Part shown: piece by piece, positions 12,178 through 21,849 of the stretch
How positions within the stretch are numbered: the stretch's first letter is position 1
Layout: the number at the start of each line of letters is the position of its first letter
Made by a program: the position numbers and the translations under genes
NCBI RefSeq assembly: GCF_051622035.1
Contig: NC_135362.1
Coordinates: 9,055,501 to 9,119,500, forward strand
Source of the DNA: Arctopsyche grandis
Taxonomy: Eukaryota; Arthropoda; Insecta; Trichoptera; Hydropsychidae
DNA: 64,000 nt
Direction: 5' to 3'
Notes under the pieces: generated by a model
Seen by the model: only the letters and a program-made list of their open reading frames with translations
Database searches by the model: none
What the model was told of the DNA's origin: nothing

Positions 12178-12530
12178 TATGTACTTGAGTTGTTAAAAAC
12201 GTTAATGAATGTTAAAAAATCATAGAAGTTCATTTATGAAAATAAAAAAATCAATTTAAATATTTAAAAACAGGCATTCAAAAATCCTTGGGAACTTTGT
12301 GTTCCTATAATACACCTATTATTTAATACTAATCTATAGTAATGTATGAGTACTTATAGACCAGACCAATTACAAAAATCTCTCTTCTATTATACATACT
12401 TTGTAAATGTAGGTAAGGTTTCGTATTAATAATTATACAGTAATATAAATTAAACTTCAAAGCAGCTTAAATATAATGAAAACTATGTAGTTATATAGAG
12501 TAATTTATATTTAAAATATGATATGCTAGT
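12178..12530. other. AT-rich DNA, no gene seen
   Basis: No supported feature. Confidence 0.4.
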
Positions 12531-12532
12531 GT

Positions 12533-13195
12533 TATGCCCGCTGAAATATCATCACATCGATATTGGCATATAAGGCTATTTAATAAAAAAAAAATTAAAA
12601 GAAATGTGTCGGTCCTGTGTTCGATCCGCACATTTTGTTTAAATACCTTTTAAATATATTTAATTTCATTGTTTAATATGAAAAAAATGCTAAAAACTAC
12701 TTACCTACCTACATATAAACAATATAAAACACCAATAGAAAAATTAATTAATTAAATAAATTTTCAATAGATGGCGCAAAATGCTCAGAGACTTTCCTAG
12801 TGGAAGCAGTGGTAGCAAACAGTATATATAGAAGTTTTTTTCTTGTGTCGGGCCTGTGTTCGATCCGCACGTTGTCAAATTTTGTTTAAATACCTTTTAA
12901 ATATATTTAATTTAATTGTTTAATATGAAAAAAAATGCTAAAAACTACTTACCTACCTACATATAAACAATATAAAACACCAATAGAAAAATTAATTAAT
13001 TAAATAAATTTTCAATAGATGGCGCAAAATGCTCGGAGACTTTCCTAGTGGAAGCATCGGTAGCAAACAGTATATATAGAAGTTTTTTTCTTTCGTTATT
13101 ATGTTTGTATTATATGCGTACATTTTGTTGGCAGTGTTTTAGCTGTGACGTACATATGTATATCGAATCGAAACAACTATTATAGTACGGCGATA
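12533..13195 (+). mobile_element. CTAGTG retroposon with internal tandem duplication
   Basis: Starts CTAGTGTTATGCCCGCTGAA like the copies at 38323, 60415 and (minus) 41660. It contains TGTGTTCGATCCGCAC, a tRNA B-box-like motif. A segment of about 240 bp, from the B-box region to AGTATATATAGAAGTTTTTT, is present twice in tandem (about 12604-12842 and 12845-13090) with very few differences. The 3' part ends AACTATTATAGTACGGCG, an empty site for the MITE found in the 38.9- and 60.8-kb copies. Confidence 0.65.
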
Positions 13196-13223
13196 TTATA
13201 TAAGTACATGATACCTAAAAAAT

Positions 13224-13597
13224 GGGTCTACCTCACGGGCCCGAATGTGAAACGCCGGAAAACGCAAATATCGGAAGGCAAAGATCGAAAATCGAAAGAT
13301 CTTAAGTCGAAAGATTAAAAAAAAGGGTGCATGGTAAACGGTACATACGCAGGATACAACAGGAACAAGAGGAACAGGCTTTTCCTCCCGTATTCTGCGC
13401 GCGCACATTAATACGGTGGAAAAGCCTGTTCCTCTTGTTCCTGTTGTATCCTGCTCGCGCAACTTAAGTGAGTATGTACCGTTTACCATGCACCCTTTTT
13501 TTTTGATCTTTCAACTTAAGATCTTTCGATTTTCGATCTTTGCCTTCCGATATTTGCGTTTTCCGGCGTTTCACATTCGGGCTCGTCACGGAGACGG
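13224..13597. mobile_element. Foldback MITE with 9-bp TSD, copy 2
   Basis: Long inverted arms from GGGTCTACCTCACGGGCCCG to the right end CTCGTCACGGAGACGG pair through AACGCAAATATCGGAAGGCA and AGGAACAAGAGGAACAGGCT. CTAAAAAAT (9 bp) is found exactly on both sides (13215-13223, 13598-13606). Together with copy 1, which has a different 9-mer, this shows real transposition with 9-bp duplication. Confidence 0.85.
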
Positions 13598-13606
13598 CTA
13601 AAAAAT

Positions 13607-14355
13607 ATATGATATGAAGTAATTTATATTCATAAATTCAACAGTTTGAGTAATGTGAGGATGTATTGCGCGGTTAAGTCTTCTGATGGAGGGCATGACA
13701 GGACATTTTTTTCTCGAAACGTTATCATAAAGGCCTCGATCAATGGAGTCGTACGATTGGATCGGTTATGTATTTTCCTCGCGGGGCTTTAATTTATCAT
13801 CGTCGACCAAGGATTTATCTGAAGCGCAGAAGGCTCGAATCTGCGCACCAAACGAACCTTGAATGGCTGACATCAATTTACCAGATCACACGTATGAACG
13901 TGTACCCATCACCCACCACATCCCAACTATGCCATTGTCATGTAGTATGTACATACATACATATATCGACGATTCCATGCATCACCTTGAGTAAGAACAT
14001 AACAATTCCACAAGAGCCTATAATTGTCATGTGCTATTGTTAGTAAATATCACATGCCTACACAAAAATACTCGTGTGTGTGGTCAATGCATTCCTGCAT
14101 TTATATGTATTATGTTAAATTCTATTTATAATATTCAAACAAGTTGTTAATATAAGTTGTCAGAGTAACCATAGTGGTTCAGTTAAATTTAGATCATGAT
14201 TCCTATTGATCAGAATATCTCAGCCGAGCAATAGGAATTCCTTTTTCTCATTACCAAGTAAACTTTATAGATACAGTCGAATTGTCTAGTGTTGCTCATG
14301 CAGGTGAAAATGTATTATAAGAATTGTAAATAGATTTTTGAGCTCTTTTTCCTAT
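13607..14355. other. Intergenic DNA, no gene seen
   Basis: A 91-codon open frame at 13768-14043 has no recognisable motif and is not supported as a gene. The rest is AT-rich. Confidence 0.4.
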
Positions 14356-15081
14356 TATGCTGTACATTAACATTAGAATAATATAATACTATGATTACTA
14401 ACAAAATTAAATTAAAATTGTAAAATAGAAAATTATCAGTAGATCAGTAGCTATTAAAATATATATAAGATGTATTGTGAACATAATTTCGTAATAATAA
14501 AAAGCATTTAAAAATCAAATGTCCACTCTGGTTCGTACATGAGCATACTAGTTTGTTTATACACGAACTATTGGTTTCAGTTCAAGTGCTAGCAGTCAAA
14601 AGCTATCTTCAAATATACTTACCAGGTGTTGCATGAAACTTTTAGCTGTCAAAACTTTTGAGATGTCAAAGCGCCAGGTATTCAAAATCCTATGGAAACC
14701 ACAGTACAACTTTAATGTAATTTCTGTTTCTGCTCATATAAAAAGCATTGCAACCCAGGGTAATCATACACAAACCAGCAGCATAGATCAATGTTTAGCA
14801 TGTAATGCTTTCAATTGTGTTATCACAGGTTATATCCCGTATACTGCTGGCCAGACCTTGGATATGTTTTTTTATGTTTTATATGTTCCGTAATGTATGT
14901 TTTATGTTTTATTATGCTGTACATTAACATTAGAATAATATAATACTATGATTACTAACAAAATTAAATTAAAATAGTAAAATAGAAAATGATCAGTAGA
15001 TCAGTAGCTATTAAAATAGATATAACATGTATTGTGAACATAATTTTGTAATAATAAAAAGCATTTAAAAATCAAATGCGG
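14356..15081 (+). repeat. Near-identical 165-bp direct repeats with inserts between
   Basis: 14356-14520 and 14914-15079 (from TGCTGTACATTAACATTAGA to AAGCATTTAAAAATCAAATG) are almost identical. The DNA between them holds a fragment of the GTCCAAGTGT MITE family at about 14525-14700, matching 26180-26260 in reverse, and a SINE head at 14775-14865 (CCAGCAGCATAG...ACTGCTGGCC). This suggests a recent local duplication or unequal exchange. Confidence 0.7.
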
Positions 15082-15816
15082 GTGAAAGTTCAAAATAAAA
15101 TATATCAAATTTGGTAGCAAATATAAAATTTAATGTAGTTTTAAATGGCACACAAAGGAACATTAATTTTATATGTATTTTAAAAAATGATCATTTAATT
15201 TATACCTATTCTCGTCAATATTGTGAATTTATTCCAATTCATATTTCTACCTCAAAAGTGCACCTGAATTAAATACTCAAATGTGTTATTAAATACATTA
15301 TACATACCAAATGTTAATAAAAATTACATTTTGTAACATAATTATAAACTTGTGGTTTTAATTAACCACTAGTTCTACATGGATAACAAACAGTTCTTAA
15401 GCTCTATAGTTTCAGATTTCAGTTCTGTTTATAAATTCAAAAGAAACTCATAGACCGTACCTTCAGAATTTGTATTCAAACTCAAAAAATTGCTTTGAAG
15501 CCAAAGATTTTATGATTTGATGCAACCAATACATCTCTGAGATTAGTAAAAATGATTTAATATGGAATATAAATATGCCAATTTTATTTCTTATTTACAT
15601 ATATAACAATATTATTTCAATAAAATAAATAAATATACATTTATATAATACTATCTGGTTATTGATTTATATTATACATGTAATATAATGTTAAATCAAT
15701 TTCACAATATCAATATGTATGAGACACTTCACAATTTTTACTATAAAATAAATTACTATTGCTTTTTATGCATATAAATAATGGTTAGCATTACTTTTTT
15801 GTATTATTTTTTAATT
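15082..15816 (-). other. Likely 3' UTR and flank of the Ly6-type gene
   Basis: AT-rich, non-coding sequence directly downstream of the stop of the minus-strand Ly6-type gene. Several TTTATT (AATAAA on the minus strand) occur, for example near 15580-15590, so the polyadenylation site cannot be fixed. Confidence 0.35.
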
Positions 15817-16599
15817 CTACCTATAGTAAGCAAGTAGCAAACCTGCTAACATAAACAATGACAATGTCAAAACGCTTGTTGACCCAGAATTACATGGAAA
15901 GCCAGGATTTGAACGACATACACAAAGTTTTATCTCTCTGTTTCCTATGTAGTTTGTGTAACATCCCGACGTGACACTCTGTCCGTTGTCTTCGACGACT
16001 TTAGTACACATATATGTAATGTTTTCCCCTGTAATATAAAATTCAATCAATTGTAATTCATTTAATTTCCTAAGTTTGAATTCATATGTACAGTATCTTC
16101 AACACTCACAGCCTCCGTCAAATCTGTATGCATAGGAGGCACAAACTTCATTGGGAGCTAGCATACAAGTCACATCTGCATCATGGTTATCCCATAAGAA
16201 ACTTATATTTGGATATGAACCGTCAACTAAAACACAATTATAAATGTTATTTCCATTTCAAAGTCCAATAAATTCGATTTTATATTAAAAACATTACATG
16301 TTAATACTAAAGGATGTCGGCACGGTATTTCATCTGCCAATCTAGTTACTTCGTCGCAGGTAATGTTATCGAATCCAGTTGTCTCGTTGGTAAATTTAGG
16401 ACCCATCCATGAGAAATTAAAGCAATATCTCTTTGTCGGGTTGATTAATTGTCCATCAATAATAACTATAAAGTAAAATCACCATAAATTTGAGTTATGC
16501 ACACACAAATCCATGACCCACAGAGACAATGTAAATTTTCATACCTATTAATAATCCAATGGACAGAGTCACTAGCACAGCCCGCTTTACGTCCCACAT
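15817..16599 (-). CDS. Ly6/uPAR-type secreted, GPI-anchored protein, 4 exons
   Basis: Exons on the minus strand are 16599-16545, 16465-16298, 16226-16110 and 16028-15817. All join at GT-AG sites with consistent phase to give 183 aa. The N terminus (MWDVKRAVLVTLSIGLLI) is a signal peptide. The mature part has exactly ten cysteines and ends with CVCRSNPGFPCN, the C-x-C...CN pattern that closes Ly6/three-finger domains. A hydrophobic tail (SVLTLSLFMLAGLLLAYY) follows, as expected for GPI attachment. Five N-x-S/T sequons are visible (for example NFS, NET, NIT). The spacing between the first cysteines is longer than in classical Ly6 proteins, as in some insect Ly6 relatives. Its ligand and role are unknown; insect members act in septate junctions, channel trafficking and sleep regulation, but no ortholog can be assigned here. 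Three short introns (72-81 bp) support a compact real gene. Confidence 0.85.
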
Positions 16600-17340
16600 T
16601 TTAAAAATATTACACAAATCACATGTAAAATTGAGTATGATGTACTAAAAAACCCTAGCTGTAACTGAATCATTTCCTTTTTAAAGCAAGATATCTTTTA
16701 TCTCTCCATTATCAACATATTTCTTTCTGATAATAATAATTGAATCATTGTTAAAAGATAATGAATGGAGCAATTCACAATGTTTCTTTAATATTAGCCG
16801 GTAATTGATAAAATTATTTTTATCTTTCATCTTCATTATTAATTAACAATAAATCACCAAACGCATTTTCCAGCCTCTAATCTAAATATAATTCTAAATA
16901 TTAAAGTAAAGAAAACATCGTAATATAATCCATGTTGATTTATTAGAAAAGAGAAAATGTTACATTGATATATTTTTCTTAGAGAATGAAATCTCAATTT
17001 TTGATATAATGAACTGAAACTAAGGATTTTTTCATGTCAAACATCAGTTCATTGCATTTTTTTATCTTTATGTATTTTAACTGGTTCCGCGAAAATTGGT
17101 TGGACACTTTAACTTAGTAACTTCATGCATATTTTACATTATCTTCTTATTAGTCTCTCTAGTTTTATACCCTAGTTCCTGTAATGTTCATAAAACTGTA
17201 AGTACTATTATGAACTGTTTATATAATAATCGGAATTAGCTTATTAATTCATTCATCAAAATAAAAAATGTGTACAGATATAGTACATAAACATTATTTT
17301 TAATTTTTTAAAATAAATATTTTTAAATTCTCTTAAGGCC
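16600..17340. other. 5' flank of Ly6-type gene, no other gene seen
   Basis: AT-rich DNA upstream of the Ly6-type start codon; it should contain its promoter and 5' UTR, but no TATA box or initiator can be placed with confidence. No coding frame seen. Confidence 0.35.
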
Positions 17341-17394
17341 CTACCGACCTTAAATGCTCGCATGCACCGCATACCCCCGCTTCATAATAGTTAC
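17341..17394 (+). repeat. hAT right-end fragment
   Basis: CTCGCATGCACCGCATACCC leads into TAGTTACGCCACTG, the same terminal motif as the hAT element at 7164-7898. No matching left end or 8-bp duplication was found, so it is a fragment. Confidence 0.4.
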
Positions 17395-17629
17395 GCCACT
17401 GACATACATATATGTATATTATTAAAACGTTTGTATAAAACTCAAACGGTGACCTTACATATATTAAACAAACACTATATTCTGTTTTTAAAACAAGAAA
17501 AAAAATACGGTAGTTGTTTTCAGAAGCTTCTTTCAGAATTCAACCAATAAACATGAGTATATTTTATAAGACTACTCCTCAATCCAAATATATTAGCACC
17601 ATATTAGCTATAATTTACAAATAATACAC

Positions 17630-18606
17630 TGTGGCGGCTCGCTATATGACATGGTCGAGTTCGGTCACCTTCCTGCGAGTTAGGACCAACTCGCCCGTGT
17701 TCAGAGTCGCTACCACACTCCGTCTCTGGCTTCCATAATAAAAGCACGTGCATCAACATGCCAGTCATCTCATTCGTTCATCCCCTATAACACCAACAGT
17801 TTATGATAAATTAGTATGTACATACATATATGGCGATGCGGTGCAAACGATCGACTGAAATAGACTGAACCACAGATTAACTACACGTGTACCTTATGCG
17901 TGCGCACTGCTCGCACTTACACTAAGCGAAATCTACCTGAAGTCCCGACATACCTACCCTGTATACGTTCTGTGCTTCTGATACTTTAGTTCCGAATTTT
18001 GCCTTATTAAACTCGCCAGAAAGATCCAACTCAATTTTAATAATTGCATCTGTGCACATCGATGTGCAATCTATCATTCGTGAAGTCGAGAATTGCGTTT
18101 AGAGCAGCCATCCAGTTTGTTCAGACCAATTGACTGATGGTCAGTTTTCGTGGCCTTACGACCCACGAAACCTATGTTTGCCTGAGCTGGCCGCCCTGAG
18201 AGCAGCTAGCCCCTACTTCCACTCCAACTGCCGCCGCGTAAACATTGTGTTTTCGCGGCTCGCGTCCTCGCCACCGAATCACCAGCTCCAGACTGGTGAT
18301 GTTTGACGATACTTGGAGACCAGCTCCAGTATCCGTCCGGTGTGCACTGAGGAAACCCTGGTCTCTCTTCGTCCAAGTGAGACCAGCCACGTATAGGGTT
18401 TGACATAACCTCAACCCTAGCGTGCTTGTTTACTTTGTTTACTCTCCCCCCCCTTTCCCCCCGCTTGCTCTTAGTACATGTTGATATAAAATACAGTTGC
18501 GATACAGACTTGTAGGCGGGTACTGTGTGTTGACCGTATCCCAGCCTAACGAAACACTGTTGTGCTTGTTTTAATAAAGTTTTATTGTTTGCCTAATTAT
18601 TGTACA
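17630..18606 (+). repeat. Possible long terminal repeat
   Basis: Begins TGTGGCGGCTCGCTATATGA and ends TTGTACA. Late in the unit are a TATA-like GATATAAAATAC (about 18482) and AATAAAG (about 18573), an order expected for LTR U3-R-U5. GGTGCAAACGATCGAC and AGACTGAACCACAGATTAAC (about 17853-17900) recur inverted at about 19390-19435. No target duplication was identified, so the boundaries are tentative. Confidence 0.4.
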
Positions 18607-19509
18607 AAGGTATTATATTTGGGCAAAAGTATGTCGTTCAGCGGTCTCTGGATATGGTAGTGTCGCTGGCTCGGCATTCAGCTATGTTCAGAAGGTCTCT
18701 GGATGCGGCAGTGTGTTGCTGGCTCGGCGTTCGGCTATGTTCAGAAGGTCTCTGGATGCGGCAGTGTGTTGCTGGCTCGTTCGGCTGGTTGATCTTCCAA
18801 GTCCGCGTAGTGTAGTGGTGGCAGGTCAGGAGCTGGTCGACTGGTCTGGTGCTGTGTGTCGACGCTTGCTGCTGTGGGTCGACTGGCGTTGTTTGGGTTG
18901 TACCTCCTTTTATAGTGTTTCTGGTATCGCCTGACCCATGGTGGTGGTTGTTGATGCGGAAGCGAGGAATGTGCTTTTGTCGATGGGGTGGACTTTTCTG
19001 GAACGATTGGCGCCGTTCCGCTCGATGTAGTTTAATGGCTGCGGTGTGCTTCGACCGATTTGGTTTCGCTCGACTGGTAGGGGCGTTCCGCTTGAGTTTA
19101 GTTTAATGGCTGCAGGTGTGCTTCGACTGGTTTTGGGAATGTATTCTGCGTCGCAGTAAATGTTTTGATGAATGTGACGAGATTCCCACAGACTTACAAC
19201 CTGTTTCATTGTTTATAATCTCCCACCACTGTCCCAACATCCCGCTTACTACACACATTGTACGAGAGAGGGAGACAGACACAGACGATTCGCAGGCCCC
19301 TTGGAGGAAACCGCACCGCGCTTTACCACGAGCTCTACACATCACGACATCAGGTGGCTCTCGATTGATGAGAACCCCTGGCGTACGAACACAGTTAATC
19401 TGTGGTTCAGTCTGTCTGGCGCTTGTCGATCGTTTGCACCAAACCCATATATTGCTATCAGTCATAACTGAACAGAAAGCATCAGGGATACAAAAGATAC
19501 TCCGTCACA
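18607..19509 (-). repeat. GC-richer repeat cluster, possible inverted second LTR
   Basis: On the minus strand it starts TGTGACGGAGT at 19509, comparable with TGTGGCGGCTC at 17630, and shares the GATCGAC...CACAGATTAACT block with it. Inside are two tandem duplications. One has units with TCTCTGGATGCGGCAGTGTG (about 18640-18785). The other is a roughly 70-bp unit containing GTTTAATGGCTGC and GGTGTGCTTCGAC (about 18985-19130). Open frames here overlap on both strands and look like by-products of base composition. Confidence 0.35.
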
Positions 19510-19860
19510 TTACAATTTTATGCGGCTAACGATTCAGCAAATATGAAACACAACTGTAATGTTTCCCGTATTAAAATTTTGGTAATCAATAAATATGTAT
19601 ATAAAATAATTCCTTATTTAAAAGTACAAAATACAAAGTTAGTTTGTAATAAAATACTCCCCGAGTTTTAAGCGAAACACGACACTAGATAATCTGAAAT
19701 AAAGAGCATTCGTAATTTGGACAATGGCCGTCGAAGTGTATGTTATGTCATCACAGAAGTTGGTAGCACCGTCAGCTTGACGTGTCCCGGCCTACCGGTG
19801 ACGGGTGACAGCTGCTGTGGCGGCTGCGATCTTCTCGTCCTGCTCACCTCCCCTGTCGAG
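19510..19860 (+). other. 5' flank and probable 5' UTR of SPCS3
   Basis: Less AT-rich from about 19730. The reading frame of SPCS3 stays open upstream to an ATG at 19717, but the added residues have no counterpart in the family, so this is best read as 5' UTR. No clear TATA box. Confidence 0.4.
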
Positions 19861-21586
19861 ATGTACTCCGTACTGACGCGCGGAAATGCCGTGTTGGCGT
19901 ACACGCTCAGCGTGCTCGCCTGCCTCACCTTCTGCTGCTTCATCTCCACAGTCTTCATCGACTATCGCACAGACGCCACCATGAACACAGTCAAAGTTGT
20001 CGTGTGAGAACCGACCCACATTCTTTACACACCACCAACTCACATCCCCAACCTTTCAAAACCACCCATGGCTCAACTCCTTCAATTTCAATTGCAAAGT
20101 TTACTGTCATCCGCATAAACTTAACCTCTACGCCCCAATGCACAATGCCAAGTGTACAACATACAAAAATATTTGCTCAATACTTTTTGTATATGTTTCA
20201 GTCCAAGTGTGCCTTCACAAATACTAGTATGTTCATACATGAACCGATCGTTTGCCTCACCCTCCATTCTGTCTTCTAAATATGCGTACCCGAGATTGAA
20301 ATGTTTAAAAAAAATCACCGGAGTCATTTAGGCCGCCATTTTTTTTTTTTAATACTTGACGGTGTTTTGCCGTTTACTTTAGAGCATTCTAATTCTTCAA
20401 TGCGCAATCTATTTAGTGATCTCTACCTGTTTAGAGCTACGTATACTTACCCGGCAGCAAAACATTAGTTCTTTTTTACTGTTGGCACTTCTATAGTCCA
20501 TGTATGAACAAACTAACATAGCGAACACTTGTACTGTAACATACAATAATATTTGCTCTATACTTTTTGTATATGTTTCAGTCCTACACAAATACTAGTA
20601 TGTTCATACATGAACTGATCATTTGCCTCATCCTCCATTCTGTCTTCTATATATGCATACCTGGGATTGAAATGTTGGAAATGAGTTATAAGGCGAAGTC
20701 ATTTAGGCCGCCATTTTTTTTTATACTTGACGGTGTTTGAACATTTACTTTAGAGCATTCTCATTCTTCAATGCCCAATATAATTAGTGATCTAGCCCTG
20801 TTAAGGGCTACGTATGCTTGCTCGGCAGCAAAACTTGTTCCTTTTTACTGTTAGCACTTATATAGATCATATATGAACAAACTAGAATGCTCATGAATGA
20901 ACCTAAGCAAACACTTGGACTGTAACATATATAATATTCAATGAAAACAATGTGACATTCATGTCTGTAAAACAATAGGTTTCTAACGAAATTTCTACCT
21001 TTCATCAAACCAAATTTGTTATAGATTAATTAAGGCTGTATTGAAATAGTTATAGCACATTTCTGTATATCAGATGATTTCAGTGTTTATTATAAAGAAT
21101 TTTCTTTTAAAATTTCAGAAAAAACGTTCCAGATTACGGCGCTTCCAGAGAGATGAACGATTTAGGTTTCCTCACATTCGATCTGAAGACTGATTTGTCA
21201 CACTTGTTCAACTGGAACGTGAAACAACTGTTCCTGTACTTAACCGCAGAATACATGACCGAAAAGAACGAACTGAATCAAGTCGTGCTCTGGGACAAGA
21301 TTATACTGAGAGGCGAGAACGCTCTGTTAGACTTTAAGAATATGAACACCAAATATTATTTCTGGGACGACGGCAACGGTCTCAAGTGAGTTTCCAATCA
21401 GCTTCATCGGTTATATTTCAACAGGACATATTTAATGTGATGTTTATATTTTCCAGGGCGCACAAAAACGTCACATTGAGCCTGTCGTGGAACATAATCC
21501 CGAATGCTGGATTGTTACCTAGTGTATTCGCACACGGTCAACACTCGTTCCGTTTCCCGAACGAGTACACGCATTCGAGGGTCTGA
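19861..21586 (+). CDS. SPCS3: Signal peptidase complex subunit 3, 3 exons
   Basis: Exons 19861-20003, 21119-21385 and 21457-21586 join at GTGAGA, GTGAGT and standard AG sites to encode 179 aa, close to the 180 aa of human SPCS3. The protein is a single-pass type II ER membrane subunit that supports signal peptide cleavage and pre-protein binding. The start MYSVLTRGNAVLAY aligns with the family N terminus (MNTVLSRAN...), so the upstream in-frame ATG at 19717 was not used. The membrane segment is about residues 10-32. Strongly conserved family motifs include DLGFLTFDL, FNWNVKQLFLYL, NQVVLWDKI and SWNIIPNAG. The N-glycosylation sequon N141-V-T matches the position of the human site. The first intron carries two tandem MITE copies. 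The Drosophila equivalent is Spase22-23. It converges with Fgop2. Confidence 0.95.
20157..20927. mobile_element. GTCCAAGTGT MITE, tandemly duplicated in SPCS3 intron 1
   Basis: Copy 1 runs from about 20197 (CAGTCCAAGTGTGCC) to about 20540 (AACACTTGTACTG). Copy 2 runs from about 20577 to 20927 (AAACACTTGGACTG). Both contain ATGTTCATACATGAAC, GTCATTTAGGCCGCCATTTT and a poly-T/TACTTGACGGTGTTT segment. The flank AATATTTGCTC.ATACTTTTT is also doubled, so the whole unit of about 380 bp was duplicated in tandem after insertion. A further copy lies at 25888-26325. Confidence 0.65.
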
Positions 21587-21840
21587 TGAAGGAAGTAGTT
21601 TTAATTTGTGATTTATCGGTTGTTATTTATGCGAAGTAAATATTTTAATGTGCATTTCGTTACGGACTCGTTTACACCATCGTCATCTCTTGCTCAGATG
21701 CTGCACTACTTCTCGGTAGCAGTGGAATATTTTTGGTTTAAACCAACCTATGTATTATGATCTTGTGAACAAACTGATATTTTGAAAAAAAAAAACCGGA
21801 GCATTTTCATTTCATAAATAAATAAAAACAATTTGTACAA
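21587..21840 (+). terminator. SPCS3 3' UTR and polyadenylation region
   Basis: Follows the TGA stop. AATAAATAAAAAC at about 21816-21828 supplies overlapping AATAAA signals. The minus-strand Fgop2 transcript probably ends just beyond it. Confidence 0.55.
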
Positions 21841-21849
21841 AAACTTGAC

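Noticed and set aside
19116-19529. 137-codon plus-strand frame and a 120-codon minus-strand frame over the same bases
   Set aside because: Both lie in the GC-richer repeat block, overlap each other and have no recognisable domain.
19717-19860. N-terminal extension of SPCS3 from an upstream in-frame ATG
   Set aside because: The family N terminus aligns with the ATG at 19861; the 48 additional residues have no counterpart and would place extra Cys/Gly-rich sequence before the membrane anchor.
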